64,000 bases of DNA from Prunus persica (GCF_000346465.2 NC_034011.1:10323458-10387457), one strand, 5' to 3'. Shown: positions 22,871 through 34,235, numbered from the stretch's first letter. Translations and numbers: made by a program. The notes: generated by a model not told the origin, from the letters alone.

Positions 22871-25800
22871 ATGGTTTCTCACCAAGACCAAAGTAAGGAT
22901 TCTGGCTTCAAGAAAAATGGAGGTAAGGAGCTTGGAATGGTACCTCCTCAAGTGAAGCCTTCGAAGAAGATGAAGTTTGCTTCATCATCTGCTGAGACAG
23001 AACCAACCAGCACGACAACAATCTCTGATGATTCAAAGTCTGGTCGAGGTATGAGCACAATGCCTCGTGTTGTGAAGAGAAAACTTCAGAAACTGAGGCC
23101 AATTGTTGAGTACAATAAAAGGGGGAAAGGAATTGGCCAAGCACATAGTGAGATGCAGTCCTACATTGGTGTGTTGGCACGCTCCAGAGTTCCACTTGTG
23201 GACATGAAATGGGCTCAAATCCCCAAGGATATAAAGGAGCAGATTTGGGAAGCAGTTGACATTGCTTTTGTGGTAGGTCAAGGGGGCAAGAACTCTGTGT
23301 TAGCTTCTGCTGCCAAGAAATGGAAGGATTTCAAGTCTACACTAACGAGGCATTATATCCTTCCATACACCAATGACAGGGAGAGATTAAGCCAACCCCC
23401 TGAAACATATAAATTCATAGAGAAAGCACAATGGGATGCCTTTGTAGCTTCAAGGTTATCCAAAGATTTTGAGTCTGTGCATTCTCAACATGCACAGATT
23501 AGGGAGAAACTTGAGTACAATCATCGATTGTCTCGAAAAGGATATGCTGGTTTGGAGGATCAATTGGAGGAAACCATGCCTGGGGTAGAAATTGATCGAT
23601 CTACCTTATGGAAGAGAGCTAGACAGGACAAACATGGTAACATCCCGGATCCAAAGGTGGCAGAGAAAGCAAAATTAATTGTAAGCCTACTCACTCTGTT
23701 TTAAATTTTTATTAAACTGTGAATAATTCTTATTACGTCTTATGTTATATTTTGCGTCGTGTGAATGATATTACCACGTCGAAATTTTTTAAAAAACGTC
23801 GTTAAAGGTCTAAATCAGGAATCACTACTCTGTTTTCTGTAATTATAGCATAAGATGTCGGTGGTTCATTTTCGCGTCGTTTGTATTGAACTACTACGTC
23901 GAAATGTTTTAAACAAGGTCGTTAAAGGTGTGAATATTGAATCATCCCTCTGTTATCTGTAAATAAAGCATAAGACGTCGGTGGTTTATTCATTTCGTCG
24001 TTTTAAAAAACTAACCACGTCGGTATAACTACCGTCGTGATAAATTATAATAACGTCGATTTATATGTTATTGCGTCGTGTGAAATTATATAATACGTCG
24101 TTTGTATATAAATAACCGTCGTGTGTTTTTGTTCTTACTTTTTTATATATCTTTGTTTTATGATGAATTGCAAAAACAAGTCTCGGAAGGCAAAGTCACT
24201 GTATCTGGCAGCAATGATGTACTGACCATGGCTTTGGGCCCCGAGCATCCAGGCAGAGTGAGAGGAGTAGGTGCTGGGATCTCACCAAGGCAATATTTCA
24301 ATTTACCCAAACCACAGAGAGTGAGCTTTGACGACCGTTTGAAGGACAGTTTAAGAGTTCTCCTTCAAGAAGAGACTAAAAAGATGGAAGCTAAGGCAAG
24401 GGAAGAGGCTTTAAGGATGGAGGCTAGAACGAAACAATTGGTAGAGGCTGAGAGGGAGCATTTCCTGAGTCAGCTTTTCCAATTAATTCCCAATTTTGAT
24501 CCAAGCATGCTTAAACCCAGAATAAGCCAAAGTTCCAAAAATCCAATGTCTGACAAAGCAAGCTGCTCTGGAGGTGATGTGAGATCCCTACATTTTGAGG
24601 ATGATACTGCCAAAAATGGGAAACATCAGGAAGAAAAGGTAACATATCTGAACTTTGAATTCTCTGTTTTTTTTAAAACCATTAGACGTCGTTATTATTA
24701 ATAAAACCGTCGTTTGAAATACATACCACGACGATTTTAAAAATAAACCGTCGTTTATATTTCAATACCACGTCGTATTTAGTTTACTTGTTTTACACGC
24801 CATTAAACGTCGTTATTTTTAAAACTTTGTGGTTTTTAGACGACGGAGTTAGTCATTCCCGACGTAATAGATGAAGAGAAGAAAGAAGAAAAACAAGATG
24901 AAAAGGAGAAAGAAGATGACGACCAGGTATGTTCACATAACTTTGCCTTTTTTATTTGTTTTTCAAAATTCCAGACGTCGATATTTTTCTTTAAACCGTC
25001 GTTTGTTTACAACTTAGACGGCGGAATTTTTTTTAAGACGTAATAAATTATTCACCACGACGGTTTCTTCACCGTCGTTTAAATTCTTTTCAGACGACGT
25101 TTTATTCCTTAAACCGTCGTTTTTATTGAATTACCACATCATTTTTTTTATTTCTTTAAACAGGTTATTCAAGTTCTTGATTATTCAAATATGGAGGCGT
25201 GATCTTCTTTAAAATCCCTTTGTCGTTATGTGGAAACGACACTCGTGCCTCAGGATAAGACCCTGCACTTTACAATTGATAAGGAGGTGTTTGGTCTAGA
25301 GCGCGATACCTTCCTCCTGCCTGAAGATATTACACAATTTGCAGGCATGGAAGAAATAGGAGCCACTGTCATTGCTGTATATATGAGGTTTGTCATTCTA
25401 AAATAATACGTCGTTGGTTTATTTATTGCGTCGTCTTAACTAACTAACCACGTCGTTAGTATGTACCGTCGTGATAAATATATTATAACGTCGTTGTCTA
25501 TTTCAGTACGTCGTGTGAAATTTTATAATACGTCGTTTTGTTATACATAACTGTCGTGTGTTTTTTTGTATATATGAGGTTTGTCATTTTAAAATAATAC
25601 GTCGTTGGTTTATTTATTGCGTCATCTTAACTAACTAACCACGTCGTTAGTATGTACCGTCGTGATAAATATATTATAACGTCGTTGTCTATTTCAGTAC
25701 GTCGTGTGAAATTTTATAATACGTCGTTTTGTTATACATAACCGTCGTGTGTTTTTTTGTGCTGACTTGTTTATATTATTTTATATATTTAGGTACTTAC

Positions 25801-26724
25801 ACGATGTTTTGAAACGAGCAAATATGTGCAGCATGGTTGGCTTTATCGACCCTGCTACAGTTAGTGCCAGCTCTGGCACAATAGCTGACAGATCACGCCT
25901 ACTAGCAGCTCGACTTCAGAGGACTGACGGTGAATAGATTTTCCTGATGCCTTACAATCCAGGGTTAGTCTCCTTAACAGGATTTTGTTTTTATGATTTT
26001 CAATAAATGACAGCGTATAAACTAACCACGTCGGTGTTTTATTTTATTGAGTCGTTTGAAACTACTAACCACGTCGGTGGTTATTTATCGTCGTGATAAA
26101 TGTATAATGTCGTCGATTGCTACTTTATTTCGTCGTGTGAAATATTATAATACGTCGTTTTTATATTAATTTTGTGCAGCCGTCATTGGATCTTGCTGAT
26201 TGTAAGAGCAAAGAGAGAAACCGTCTATTTTCTGGATCCTCTGCCAGGAAATCGTGTGGTCGATGAAGAGGCCAAAAACATCGTGAACAGTGCTATAAAA
26301 ATTTATAATTCTCACATAGCCAGACCAGGCCGTAAGGCAGTAATTTGGAAAACTCTGTCAGGCACACCAAAGCAACCCAGCAGTGTCGAATGCGGGTATT
26401 ATGTGATGCGCTTCATGAGGGACATCATCATGGATCCTTCCTTGGGGTTTGAGAAGAAGGTAAGAAGAAATTACCTTCATACATTTTACGTCGTTTTTTG
26501 TATTATCAACGATGGTCATGTAAAATTACCGTCGTTGAATAGATATAGTACGTCGGTTATGAAAAATATCGTCGTCTGTGATTGAATTTCTTTTTATTTA
26601 TAAACCCTAATAGTCATTGTTTATGCAGTATGCCAAGGGAAAACAAGAAGCGCCATACCCCCAAGAAGCAATTGATGAAGTCCGGAATGAATGAGCAGAG
26701 TTTGTTTGCCTTAACCTGGAATAG
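22871..26724 (+). pseudogene. CACTA TNP1-type protein fused to a Ulp1 (C48) protease domain, disrupted
   Basis: Seven exons fit consensus donors and phases: 22871-23680, 24162-24638, 24840-24926, 25164-25387, 25793-25963, 26180-26459 and 26629-26724. Exons 1-2 encode a basic N-terminus, a plant transposase (Ptta/En/Spm, Transposase_24-like) region (KWKDFKSTLTRHYI, PPETYKFIEKAQWDAFV, RKGYAGLEDQLEE) and a coiled coil rich in EAKAREEALRMEA. Exons 4-7 encode a Ulp1 fold: GRHWILLIV (His), YFLDPLPG (Asp), then Gln in TPKQPSSVECGYYVM with the catalytic Cys. The triad is intact. Damage: TGA 25200-25202, TAG 25935-25937 and TGA 26692-26694 are in-frame stops, and the exon 2 acceptor reads TTTTAT where AG is expected at 24160-24161. 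Ulp1 enzymes remove SUMO from proteins; its role in a CACTA element is unknown. Upstream TTG and GTA codons were not taken as the start because ATG 22871 is the first ATG. Confidence 0.85.
25377..25758 (+). repeat. 191-bp tandem duplication spanning the exon 4 donor
   Basis: Copies 25377-25567 and 25568-25758 both start GTATATATGAGGTTTGTCATT and are almost identical. Each holds the end of exon 4 with its GT donor plus about six CGTCGT motifs, so intron 4 contains a duplicate 5' splice site. Confidence 0.93.
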
Positions 26725-27177
26725 GGGAATTATTGAACACTTGATATTTATGTATAATGTACAAATTTTGTCTATAATATATAATGTAAAAATTTGTTGA
26801 GGTTTTCTTAAATTAAAAAAAAAACAAACATACAAATTGCTTAACCGACGTGTAATACTTTTCCAACGACCTAATAAAGTCAAAAACCGTCGTTTTTTGT
26901 TGTTTCGTTTTAAACAAATCCGACGTAAAAGGATATTTAGACGACGTTCTTTGAACAATTGAGTCGTTTATGGTTTACAACGTCTTCAATTTCTTAAGGG
27001 TTCAGGGTAGTACTTTGTAACGACAGCGGTTAAGTCGTGGAATATATATTTTACGTCGGATAGTTAAATATCCACCATGGTTTCTCATTTAAACGACGTT
27101 ATTTTAACAACTTAGTCGTCTATTACAATTTACAACGTCTACAATTTATTAACACCGACGTGGTTTGTTGTTGTGAT

Positions 27178-27540
27178 AAGAATATTTTATTATTTTTATA
27201 TCAAAATATTCAAAATAAATTTAAAATAAATCAGAAAAATGCAAAGTCAACTCCTATGAAGTCATTGATATATTTTCTTCCCCCTAAACCTTGAAAAAAT
27301 TCATTTTGAATAACAAAAATTTAAAATGACCATCCAAAACAAAATTGTTTTGATGAGTCATAAAATCACTTCTAGTTTTATGGTTTAGGGTTTAGAGTCT
27401 AGGGTTTAGAGATTAGGGTTGTTATTTATTGGGGTTTATTTGTAAAGTATAATTTTTGGGTAGTCTAGGGTATATATTAGGCTGTAAAACCATAAACCCT
27501 TTTATAAACTTAATTTTTAAAATTATATAATTTAGTTTTA
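27178..27540. other. Motif-poor AT-rich spacer with telomere-like heptamers
   Basis: This interval lacks CGTCGT motifs. TTTAGGG-like units (TTTAGGGTTTAGAG, CTAGGGTTTAG, TTAGGGTT) occur at 27383-27420, too few and too irregular for an interstitial telomere block. Confidence 0.5.
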
Positions 27541-27879
27541 AGGGTTTAGGGTATTAATTGTTAACGACGGTGGTTGAGTCGTGGAATACATATGTTACGT
27601 CGTGCAGTAAAATATCCGACATGGTTTCCACTTTAAACGACGTCATTTTAATATGTAAGTCGTCTATTATAATTTACAACGTTTCAATTTCTTAACCCCG
27701 ATGTGGTTTTTCAGTCGTCTTTATATCAAAATATTCAAAATAAATTTAAAATTAATCCGAAAAATGAAGCGTCAAAATAAACGGCGTTACGTTCAGTGTT
27801 TCCGTCGTGGAATATTACATTTACGTCGGTTCTTGTAGAACTTTCGCCATGGTTTTTCTTTCGACGTTTTAAAGAGCGC

Positions 27880-28700
27880 GCGCTCTAAAAATTTTCGCAC
27901 GCCCTAAATTTTTTTATATTTGGCTCTTATTCTTATACTTCTAACCCTGAACCCTAAAATTTTCAGATTTCGCGCAACATAACATTCGCTCTCTCACTTC
28001 TGCTCTAATTAAAAGTTGCACTCTCCAGGCTCCGTCGAATCTGTGAGCTTGTCCAACCTGTAAGTACAAACCCTATCTTCCCCTTGTAAATTCATTGAAT
28101 GATATTAGGCTGTTTTGTTAAAGGGTTTTAGGTATATGCTTTACGATCTGTTAATAATGTGCTTATAGGTATGGGTTCATGGATTTTCTGTTTAATGGGT
28201 TCATGGATTTTCTGTTTAATGGGTTCATGGATTACATTATCTGTTATGTTGAATTGGGAATGGATTTAATTTTGTCGAATCTTTTAATCACCCTATGTTA
28301 TGTTGAATTGGGAATAGATTTATTGTTTTCATGCTTGGTTTCATGTATATGTTGGTTTCTTGCTTGGTTTCATATATATGTTGTGTTCTTAATGGGTTTT
28401 GGGTTCTTGAAAATAAACTGAGACACGACGCCTTTTTAGGAATACGACGACGATTACACGACGGTTTATGAAAAAACCGTCGTTGTATTACTTATACACG
28501 ACGCTTTTTTCATAAACCGTCGTTTGTATTACTTATATTAGACGACGTCTGTTGAAAATCCGTCGTCTATATATGCCAAATACGTCTGTTTTTGTTTAAA
28601 ACCCGTCGTCTCTGTTGTGTATTACTTGCTATTAGATCTTTGTATAATCTGCTATAGTGATGGTCATTGCCTGTATTTTCACTTTATTATAGATAATAGG
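27880..28700 (+). promoter_or_regulatory. Probable tnp2 promoter, non-coding leader exon and intron
   Basis: A palindrome AGAGCGCGCGCTCT at about 27872-27885 is followed by a motif-free stretch and a leader ending CCAACCT|GTAAGTAC (donor near 28061). An acceptor TTATTATAG at about 28684-28692 precedes the tnp2 ATG at 28715. Intron motifs appear at 28433-28610. A 5'UTR intron is inferred from the splice consensus only. Confidence 0.5.
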
Positions 28701-28714
28701 TTATAGTGTCGGAG

Positions 28715-29656
28715 ATGGATAAGTCATGGATGCACTCGGATAGAAGATCGAAGGCATATGAGTTTGGAGTGGAAGCATTTTTGAACTTTGCTGTAGAAAA
28801 TCTTCTAACTACAACACATATCCGTTGTCCATGTGTTAAATGTGTTAATTTGAAGTTGTTTGGGGTTGGAATTATAAGGGATCACTTATACTTTAATGAA
28901 ATTGACCAAAGCTATAAGAATTGGACATTTCACGGAGAACCTTGGGAAGCAACTACTAATGCACATTATGTAGGAGCTATAAGATTGAATTAAGATATAT
29001 GATTAATTTGCAGGTTCAAAGTGAACTTGAGGAAGACAATCATGGCGTATCAGAAAATTTAAGGTGGCTAGCAGCTGGTCCAAACATGGCAGTGCCATTA
29101 TATAGGAGCTATCTTATTAAAGGTATTAAATTCAATATCAGGGCACAAGATGATGTGCGGACAACTCAAAATAGTGGAGTTTATTTACTTGCACATACCA
29201 TGCAAGTTGCTAGTGCCAAGGATAAAAACCCAATTCTCTCAAATATGGGTTTCTATGGTGTCATTCAAGAAATTTGGGACCTTGACTACCAAAAGTTTAC
29301 AATCCCAGTCTTTAGGTGTGATTGGATAGATAGTTCTGGTCTTGTAGTCGACGAACTTGGATTTACCCTTGTAGATTTTAGTAAAATTGGACATAGGAAT
29401 GACCAATTTGTTTTGGCTTCTCAAGTCAAACAAATATTTTTTGTTGACGACCTGATGCATCGTGGTTGGTCGGTAGTGTTATCAATGCCTAATAGAGAAT
29501 ATAATGATGTTATTGGTGATGAAGTCTTAGGTGATGTGATAATTGAGTGTGAGCCATTTACTAGAGGGATGCCAAATGTTGACACATTTGATGAACTGGT
29601 GGGTGAGTTAGGAGGTCAAAATATTCGAGATGGGTGTGAAGATATATGGATTGAAT
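28715..29656 (+). pseudogene. CACTA tnp2 with the catalytic middle deleted
   Basis: The first part (28715-28993) encodes the transposase-associated domain: DKSWMHSDRRSKAYEFGV, CPCVKCVN and NWTFHGEPWE. It ends in a stop (TAA 28991-28993). After an acceptor-like TTAATTTGCAG the second part (from about 29023) encodes the C-terminal DUF4216 region: LAAGPNMAVPLYRSYLIKG, GVYLLAHTMQVASAKDKN, GVIQEIWDLDY and VFRCDWID, to a TGA at 29656-29658. The long Transposase_21 region with the catalytic acidic residues and the DUF4218 region normally lies between and is absent. Full tnp2 proteins are around 1000 residues; only about 300 remain. This copy cannot supply transposase. Confidence 0.88.
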
Positions 29657-29724
29657 GATGCTTATGTAATTGGCAGTGTATGACATTAATTTTGTAATAT
29701 ATTGTAATGTGATTTCTTCACTTT

Positions 29725-31238
29725 CTACGTTCAAATAAAACACGACGTTATTGTGAACCAGTTATTCAGCATATTTACCGACGTCTTAAAGCAACGTAAC
29801 AATGAAGAACCACGACGCTATTGTGAAGCAATTATTCAGGATATCACGTCGGGGAAGGATTAAGAACCGCCATGTAATTCAAAATAACACGACTCCAATC
29901 CCATAATACCGACGTCTAAAAAACGAGATATATAATCTGAACGTTAAAAAATACGACGTCATCATACATTTTTCACGTCGCAAGTTCTTTTATAAACGAA
30001 GAGGAACGAAATGAATTCCGACGGTAATTCATTATAACCGCCGTCTAATATCAATTAAACGACGTTATTTGTAATACGGCTCTCATCATAATCAACGCCA
30101 TCTATATGTTCTGTAATACGGCTCTCATTTATTTGGAACCGACGTTGTTTAGAAGTTCAACGTCGTCTATATTAATAAGTGCGTCGTGAGTAATGAATAC
30201 ATATAAATACAACGTCGACAATATAAATGCCACCGACGTTGTTTCGCATTCAACGTCAACTATATAAATACATACGTCATAAATAATGACACTGACAAAT
30301 ATTTCCACGTCATCTTTTTTAAAAAAATCGAAGTGAAAAATTTATTTCACTACGGTTGTTTGTAAATAAGAGACGTAGTAGATTTCAATAACGTCGTCTT
30401 CTCATGTATTTAAAGACGTCATATTTTTTCTTGTCGTGAAAATTATATTTAACGGCATAGTGTTTTAGTTGTCGTCGTTGTATGTCTATCTTGCGGCCTT
30501 ATTCTTTTAATATGTGTCATATTTTTCCTTTTTAACGACGGTGATTTGTTTGAGTTGGTCGTCTATTCTCATCCTCGACTATTTTTTAGAACTTTAGCAA
30601 ACTAAACACGTCTGTTTTTATTTGTTTTCGACGTTGTTGTATTTAACAACGTCTAATATTTATCGTCGTTGTTTGTTTCTGAAAATAGGACGTATAAATT
30701 TTGTAATACGACTCTCATATATTTGTAACCGACGTTGTTTCGTTGTTCAACGTCTACTCTATAAATACATACGTCGTAAATAATGACACTGACAACTATT
30801 TCCACGTCATCTTTTATAGAAAAATCGAAGTGGAAAATTTATTTTACGACGGCTCTTTTTATATAGGCGACGTAGTAGGTATAAATAACGTCGTCTTCTA
30901 ATGTATTTAAAGATGTCATATTTTTTATTGTCGTGAAAATGATATTTAACGGCGTTTTATTTTAATTTTCATCGTTGTATGTCTATCTTGCGGCCTTGTT
31001 CTGTTAATATGTGTCATATTTTTCCTTTTTAACGACCGTTTTTTTAGAGAGTTGGTCGTCTATTCTCATCCTCGACTGCTTTTTTAGATCTTTTGCAGTT
31101 CAAAGACATCGTTTTGTATTTGTTGATGACGTTGTATATTGTAACAACGACGGTGATTTAGCGTCGTGGTTTATGAGGGAAAAGATGACGGTGGATTCCA
31201 CGACCATTGAAAAACCGAATACACGACGGTGATTTACC
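29725..31238. repeat. 3' subterminal ACGACGG/CCGTCGT motif array
   Basis: The motif recurs in both orientations to the 3' TIR. A roughly 530-bp block is repeated with changes: 30235-30500 and 30745-31000 share GACACTGACAA(A/C)TATTTCCACG, TTTTTTATTGTCGTGAAAAT-like and GTATGTCTATCTTGCGGCCT phrases. No coding region. Confidence 0.85.
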
Positions 31239-31266
31239 GTCGTCTTTTTGCTTTTTTGTAGTAGTG
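31239..31266 (-). repeat. CACTA 3' terminal inverted repeat
   Basis: Read on the minus strand: CACTACTACAAAAAAG, then CAAAAAGACGAC. Followed by the AAG target duplication. Confidence 0.93.
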
Positions 31267-31574
31267 AAGCCACAGGAAATCCCTCCCAATACGCCGCACA
31301 AGCAGGACAATTAAGGAGGTTAGCCCTTGCAAGCCAACGAGGAAGTCAACCAACTGGGCCCAAATCATGAAGGTCACCAGCATGACCCGCAGGCCATGCA
31401 CGTAGCAGATGTTGAGAAGCTTGTGAATAACCGGTTTCAAGACTCGAAGATCGGAGGAGATTTCAAAGATGCTCTGCGCAGGGAGGTGGACCAAACAAAC
31501 TCCTAACCATTCACCGCTGAAATCGAGCAGGCTGCCCCCAAAGCGATTCTCAACTCCTTTCACACACTTCAAAG
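31267..31574 (+). pseudogene. Gypsy gag relic, middle piece
   Basis: Continuation of the relic interrupted by the CACTA. Reading frames show Tat-like gag phrases with frameshifts, similar to the sequence at about 45250-45450 on the minus strand (GTTGAGAAGCTTGTGAATAA, TCAAGACTCGAAGATC). It ends at the hAT-like insertion. Confidence 0.7.
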
Positions 31575-32324
31575 TAGGCCTGGGCACGGTACGGTATGGT
31601 ATGGTATTGACCACATCCTGCTCCCGATACCGAAATTTTCAAACAACACGGTATGGTATGGGATTGGTGTTTTGGTTTTTTGGTACTGAATCATACCAAG
31701 CTGATCAATTTTAGTATGACACGGTACCATTTCGGTACCATTATTGTTGAGATCTGAAAAGAGAAAAAAATACTAAGATGAAAGAAAAGAAAAAAGAAAC
31801 AGAGAAAGAGAAAAGAGAGGAGAGAAAAAAATAGTAATGGCGAGAAAGAAAGTGACGGGGAGGGAAAGAAGGAAGAGAAGAGAGGAAGAAGAAGAAGTAG
31901 TAGAAAGAAAAAAAAATAAAAAAGGGCAAAGATATATGGGGATGGAGTGGGGAGGGTGGCTAGGAAGAAATAACAGAGGAAGAGAGGAAGAAGAGATGAA
32001 GAAGAAAGGAAAAATAGTAAACAAAGATAGAGAGAAAGAGATGAGAGAAAAAATAATATTAAAAAAGGCAGGGGAGATATTAAATAATCGGAAAGAAAGA
32101 GGGAGAAAATGAAAAGAAATAAAGAAATAAAGAAGATGGATACTATTCCATACGGTATGACACCGAACGGTACAAGAAATATGAAACCAGTGTGGTAAAC
32201 AGAAACAGTATGATATGGTATCATAGCGTTTACACTGCAACACCGAACAACAAGGTATGAAATTGGTACTCTTTCACATGATTTCTGTTTGGTTTTGGTT
32301 TTTTGGTTTTGGTGCCTAGCCCTA
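31575..32324. mobile_element. Non-autonomous hAT-like element, 750 bp
   Basis: The ends TAGGCCTGGGCAC and, inverted, TAGGGCTAGGCAC form short TIRs flanked by an exact 8-bp duplication CTTCAAAG (31567-31574 and 32325-32332), as expected for hAT. Subterminal GGTA(T/C)GGTATGGTAT repeats occur at both ends. The centre (about 31755-32125) is almost pure purine on the plus strand, so the long open frames on either strand there are compositional. No transposase. Confidence 0.9.
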
Positions 32325-32332
32325 CTTCAAAG

Positions 32333-32920
32333 GGGATTCTGATCCCGAGAGCCATCTGAAGCACTTCAAAAGTGTTATGATTCTCTACAAGCCCAAATAG
32401 GCGCTGATGTGCAAGGTGTTTGCAATGACCTTATGAGGGGCAGCCTACGATTAGTTCCATACCTTGCCATTCGGGTCGATCAGCAGCTTCAAGGGGATAG
32501 CATTCGTCTTCACCAAGGAGTACACTTCTGATCGGACGATTAGGAAGAACCCTGACCACCTGTTCAACCTGCATAAGAAGCATGATGAGTCCCTTCGGGA
32601 TTACATCAAGAGATTCAAAGCTTAAAAGGCAAAAATCGTAGTTTGCGATGACTGAATCGCATCCTCTGCCTTCAAGAAGGGCTTGCCAACCGATCACAAC
32701 TTATACCGCGAGCTGACTATCGCTCCTAGCCAGACTCTAGCAGAGGTCTTCGCAACTATGGAACGCTACGCTTTTTGGGATGATCATTGAATCGCCGAGA
32801 AAAAGTCTACCAGGCAGGCCGACTATCAACAAAACAAGCTGGTTAGAGAAGTGACAGGTTCACCAACAAGAGTAGCACCAAGTGCAAGTCACATCCCCAA
32901 GGAGACACTCGGGCAGATTT
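32333..32920 (+). pseudogene. Gypsy gag core relic
   Basis: Retrotransposon Gag core with stops and substitutions: DPESHLKHFKSVMILYKPK, KVFAMTL, FVFTKEYTSDRTIRKNPDHL, SLRDYIKRFKA, SSAFKKGLPTDHNLYRELT and SQTLAEVFATMERYAFWDD. Closely related to the minus-strand gag at 44850-45206 of the Tat-like element. At least five in-frame stops. It ends near 32920, where about 30 bp (TTTGTGCAAACATTTTCACG...) resemble the terminus of that element's LTR in inverted orientation. Confidence 0.85.
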
Positions 32921-34235
32921 ATTTGTGCAAACATTTTCACGGGAGAATATTTGTGGTGAGTCTCAAATTACATATTTTTAATAATATTTTAGAGACTTTA
33001 TGATATAACTTTGGGTTAATAAAGATAATTCCACTTGATATTACATTTCATTCTCACCAATTGGATTCTCACCACTTGATATTACTTTATGCTATATGGG
33101 TTAATTAGAAAGTTTATTGGAGCTAGGCATTGCACAACCCACATTTTGAAAAAAAAAAATAGTGTAAAAAAAAAAACTTTTGTTTGTTTCTTGGAAGGAA
33201 GTTTGACCACTCTTGAGATCAAAAGGTTGGTATGATTGGAATTTAGCTAATGCCACTCAATTGTGTTGGTTCACTTTACACCAAAGGAAACATGTGAAAA
33301 GTTTACTCGCTAATTATAAATGATATGGACTTCGTTGTGGGATTAACTTGAAATATTAAATAAGTGTTCTCTCTTTTAACGTTGTTCATGAAATGAAAAT
33401 TCAAACTTTGTGCTTTTGTCATTTTTGTTGGTGACAGGTATTGAAATTATTTTTCAAAGTTTATTTTATTTCATGTTTCTGAATAATTGTGTTGGCCTCA
33501 TACTTGATGTTTGTGGGTGTCATCCATGGAAACCCTCACGAGACTATAACTCGTCCTTTATGGGTAACCTAAGGGTTTAAAGGCTTGTTGCATATGCTAA
33601 ATGCAATCGTATCCTGCGAAAGTGGCTTAGCTGTTTTAGTTGTTTTTATTTATTTTATTTTGTCATTTTTGCTTAAATTTGAGTTTCTTTTAGTCCCTTG
33701 GATTGCTAGGGACTAGCAATAAGCTGGTTGGGGGTTGTGATGAGACTCTCAAATTACATCTTTTTAATATTATTTTGGAGACTTTATGATATAAATTCGG
33801 CTTAATAAAGATAATTTCACTTGCTGTTACATTTCATTCCCACCAATTGGATTTATGAATTTTCTGTATTTAATTTGGTGAACTCAATAGGTGAATTTAT
33901 CTTTTATAGGAAGTTGGAAAGCCAAAAGATAAGATATATATTTGTCCAAGTTCAAGCCAAGTGTGAAGAGAATTGCTAGTAGATTTTATTGAAGAATTGA
34001 TTGTGGGATTATTGTGATTACAAGGAGAAGTAAAAAGGGAGAAGAGAAGACAAAACCGTTGAGCTAAAGAGCCTATTTCATGTCATTCTTTGCCATTTAA
34101 CGCCCACTACCTCACCATTATTTCTTTTCCACTAACTCTCCACCATCAACATATGTTTAATCCAATTAATCCCTCACTTAAACCCTTCATTACCCATCAT
34201 GAATGTATTAACTTTCCGCTCACCTCATTGGCTAC
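32921..34235. other. Unassigned region with a 110-bp direct repeat pair
   Basis: TGTGGTGAGTCTCAAATTAC at about 32950 and TGTGATGAGACTCTCAAATT at about 33738 head two copies of a roughly 120-bp sequence (AGAGACTTTATGATATAA, TTAATAAAGATAATT, CACCAATTGGATT). A purine tract GGTTGGGGGT precedes the second. This looks like the two LTR starts of a small, partly deleted retroelement, but no ends or TSD could be fixed. No gene. Confidence 0.45.

Larger units (their letters stand above)
19357..31266 (+). mobile_element. CACTA transposon, 11.9 kb, with captured RPN6 fragment
   Basis: The left end CACTACTAAAAAAAG and the right end, read inverted, CACTACTACAAAAAAG form TIRs extended to about 28 bp (next AAAAAGACGAC at both ends). 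Identical 3-bp AAG duplications flank the element (19354-19356 and 31267-31269). Inside, left to right: a 5' array of ACGACGG/CCGTCGT motifs, an RPN6 fragment (21046-21430), a promoter/leader region (21840-22870), TNP1-Ulp1 (22871-26724), spacer arrays, a tnp2 leader exon and intron (27900-28690), a deleted tnp2 (28715-29656), and a 3' motif array. The genes are all on the plus strand. Coding damage (three premature stops, a lost acceptor, a deleted tnp2 core) suggests it can only move if proteins come from another copy. Confidence 0.95.

Noticed and set aside
27383..27420. Interstitial telomere repeats
   Set aside because: Only a few irregular TTTAGGG-like units.
31691..32243. Long open frames on both strands
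   Set aside because: They lie in a polypurine/polypyrimidine tract within a hAT-like element and encode only low-complexity Phe/Ser/Leu or Lys/Glu/Arg runs.
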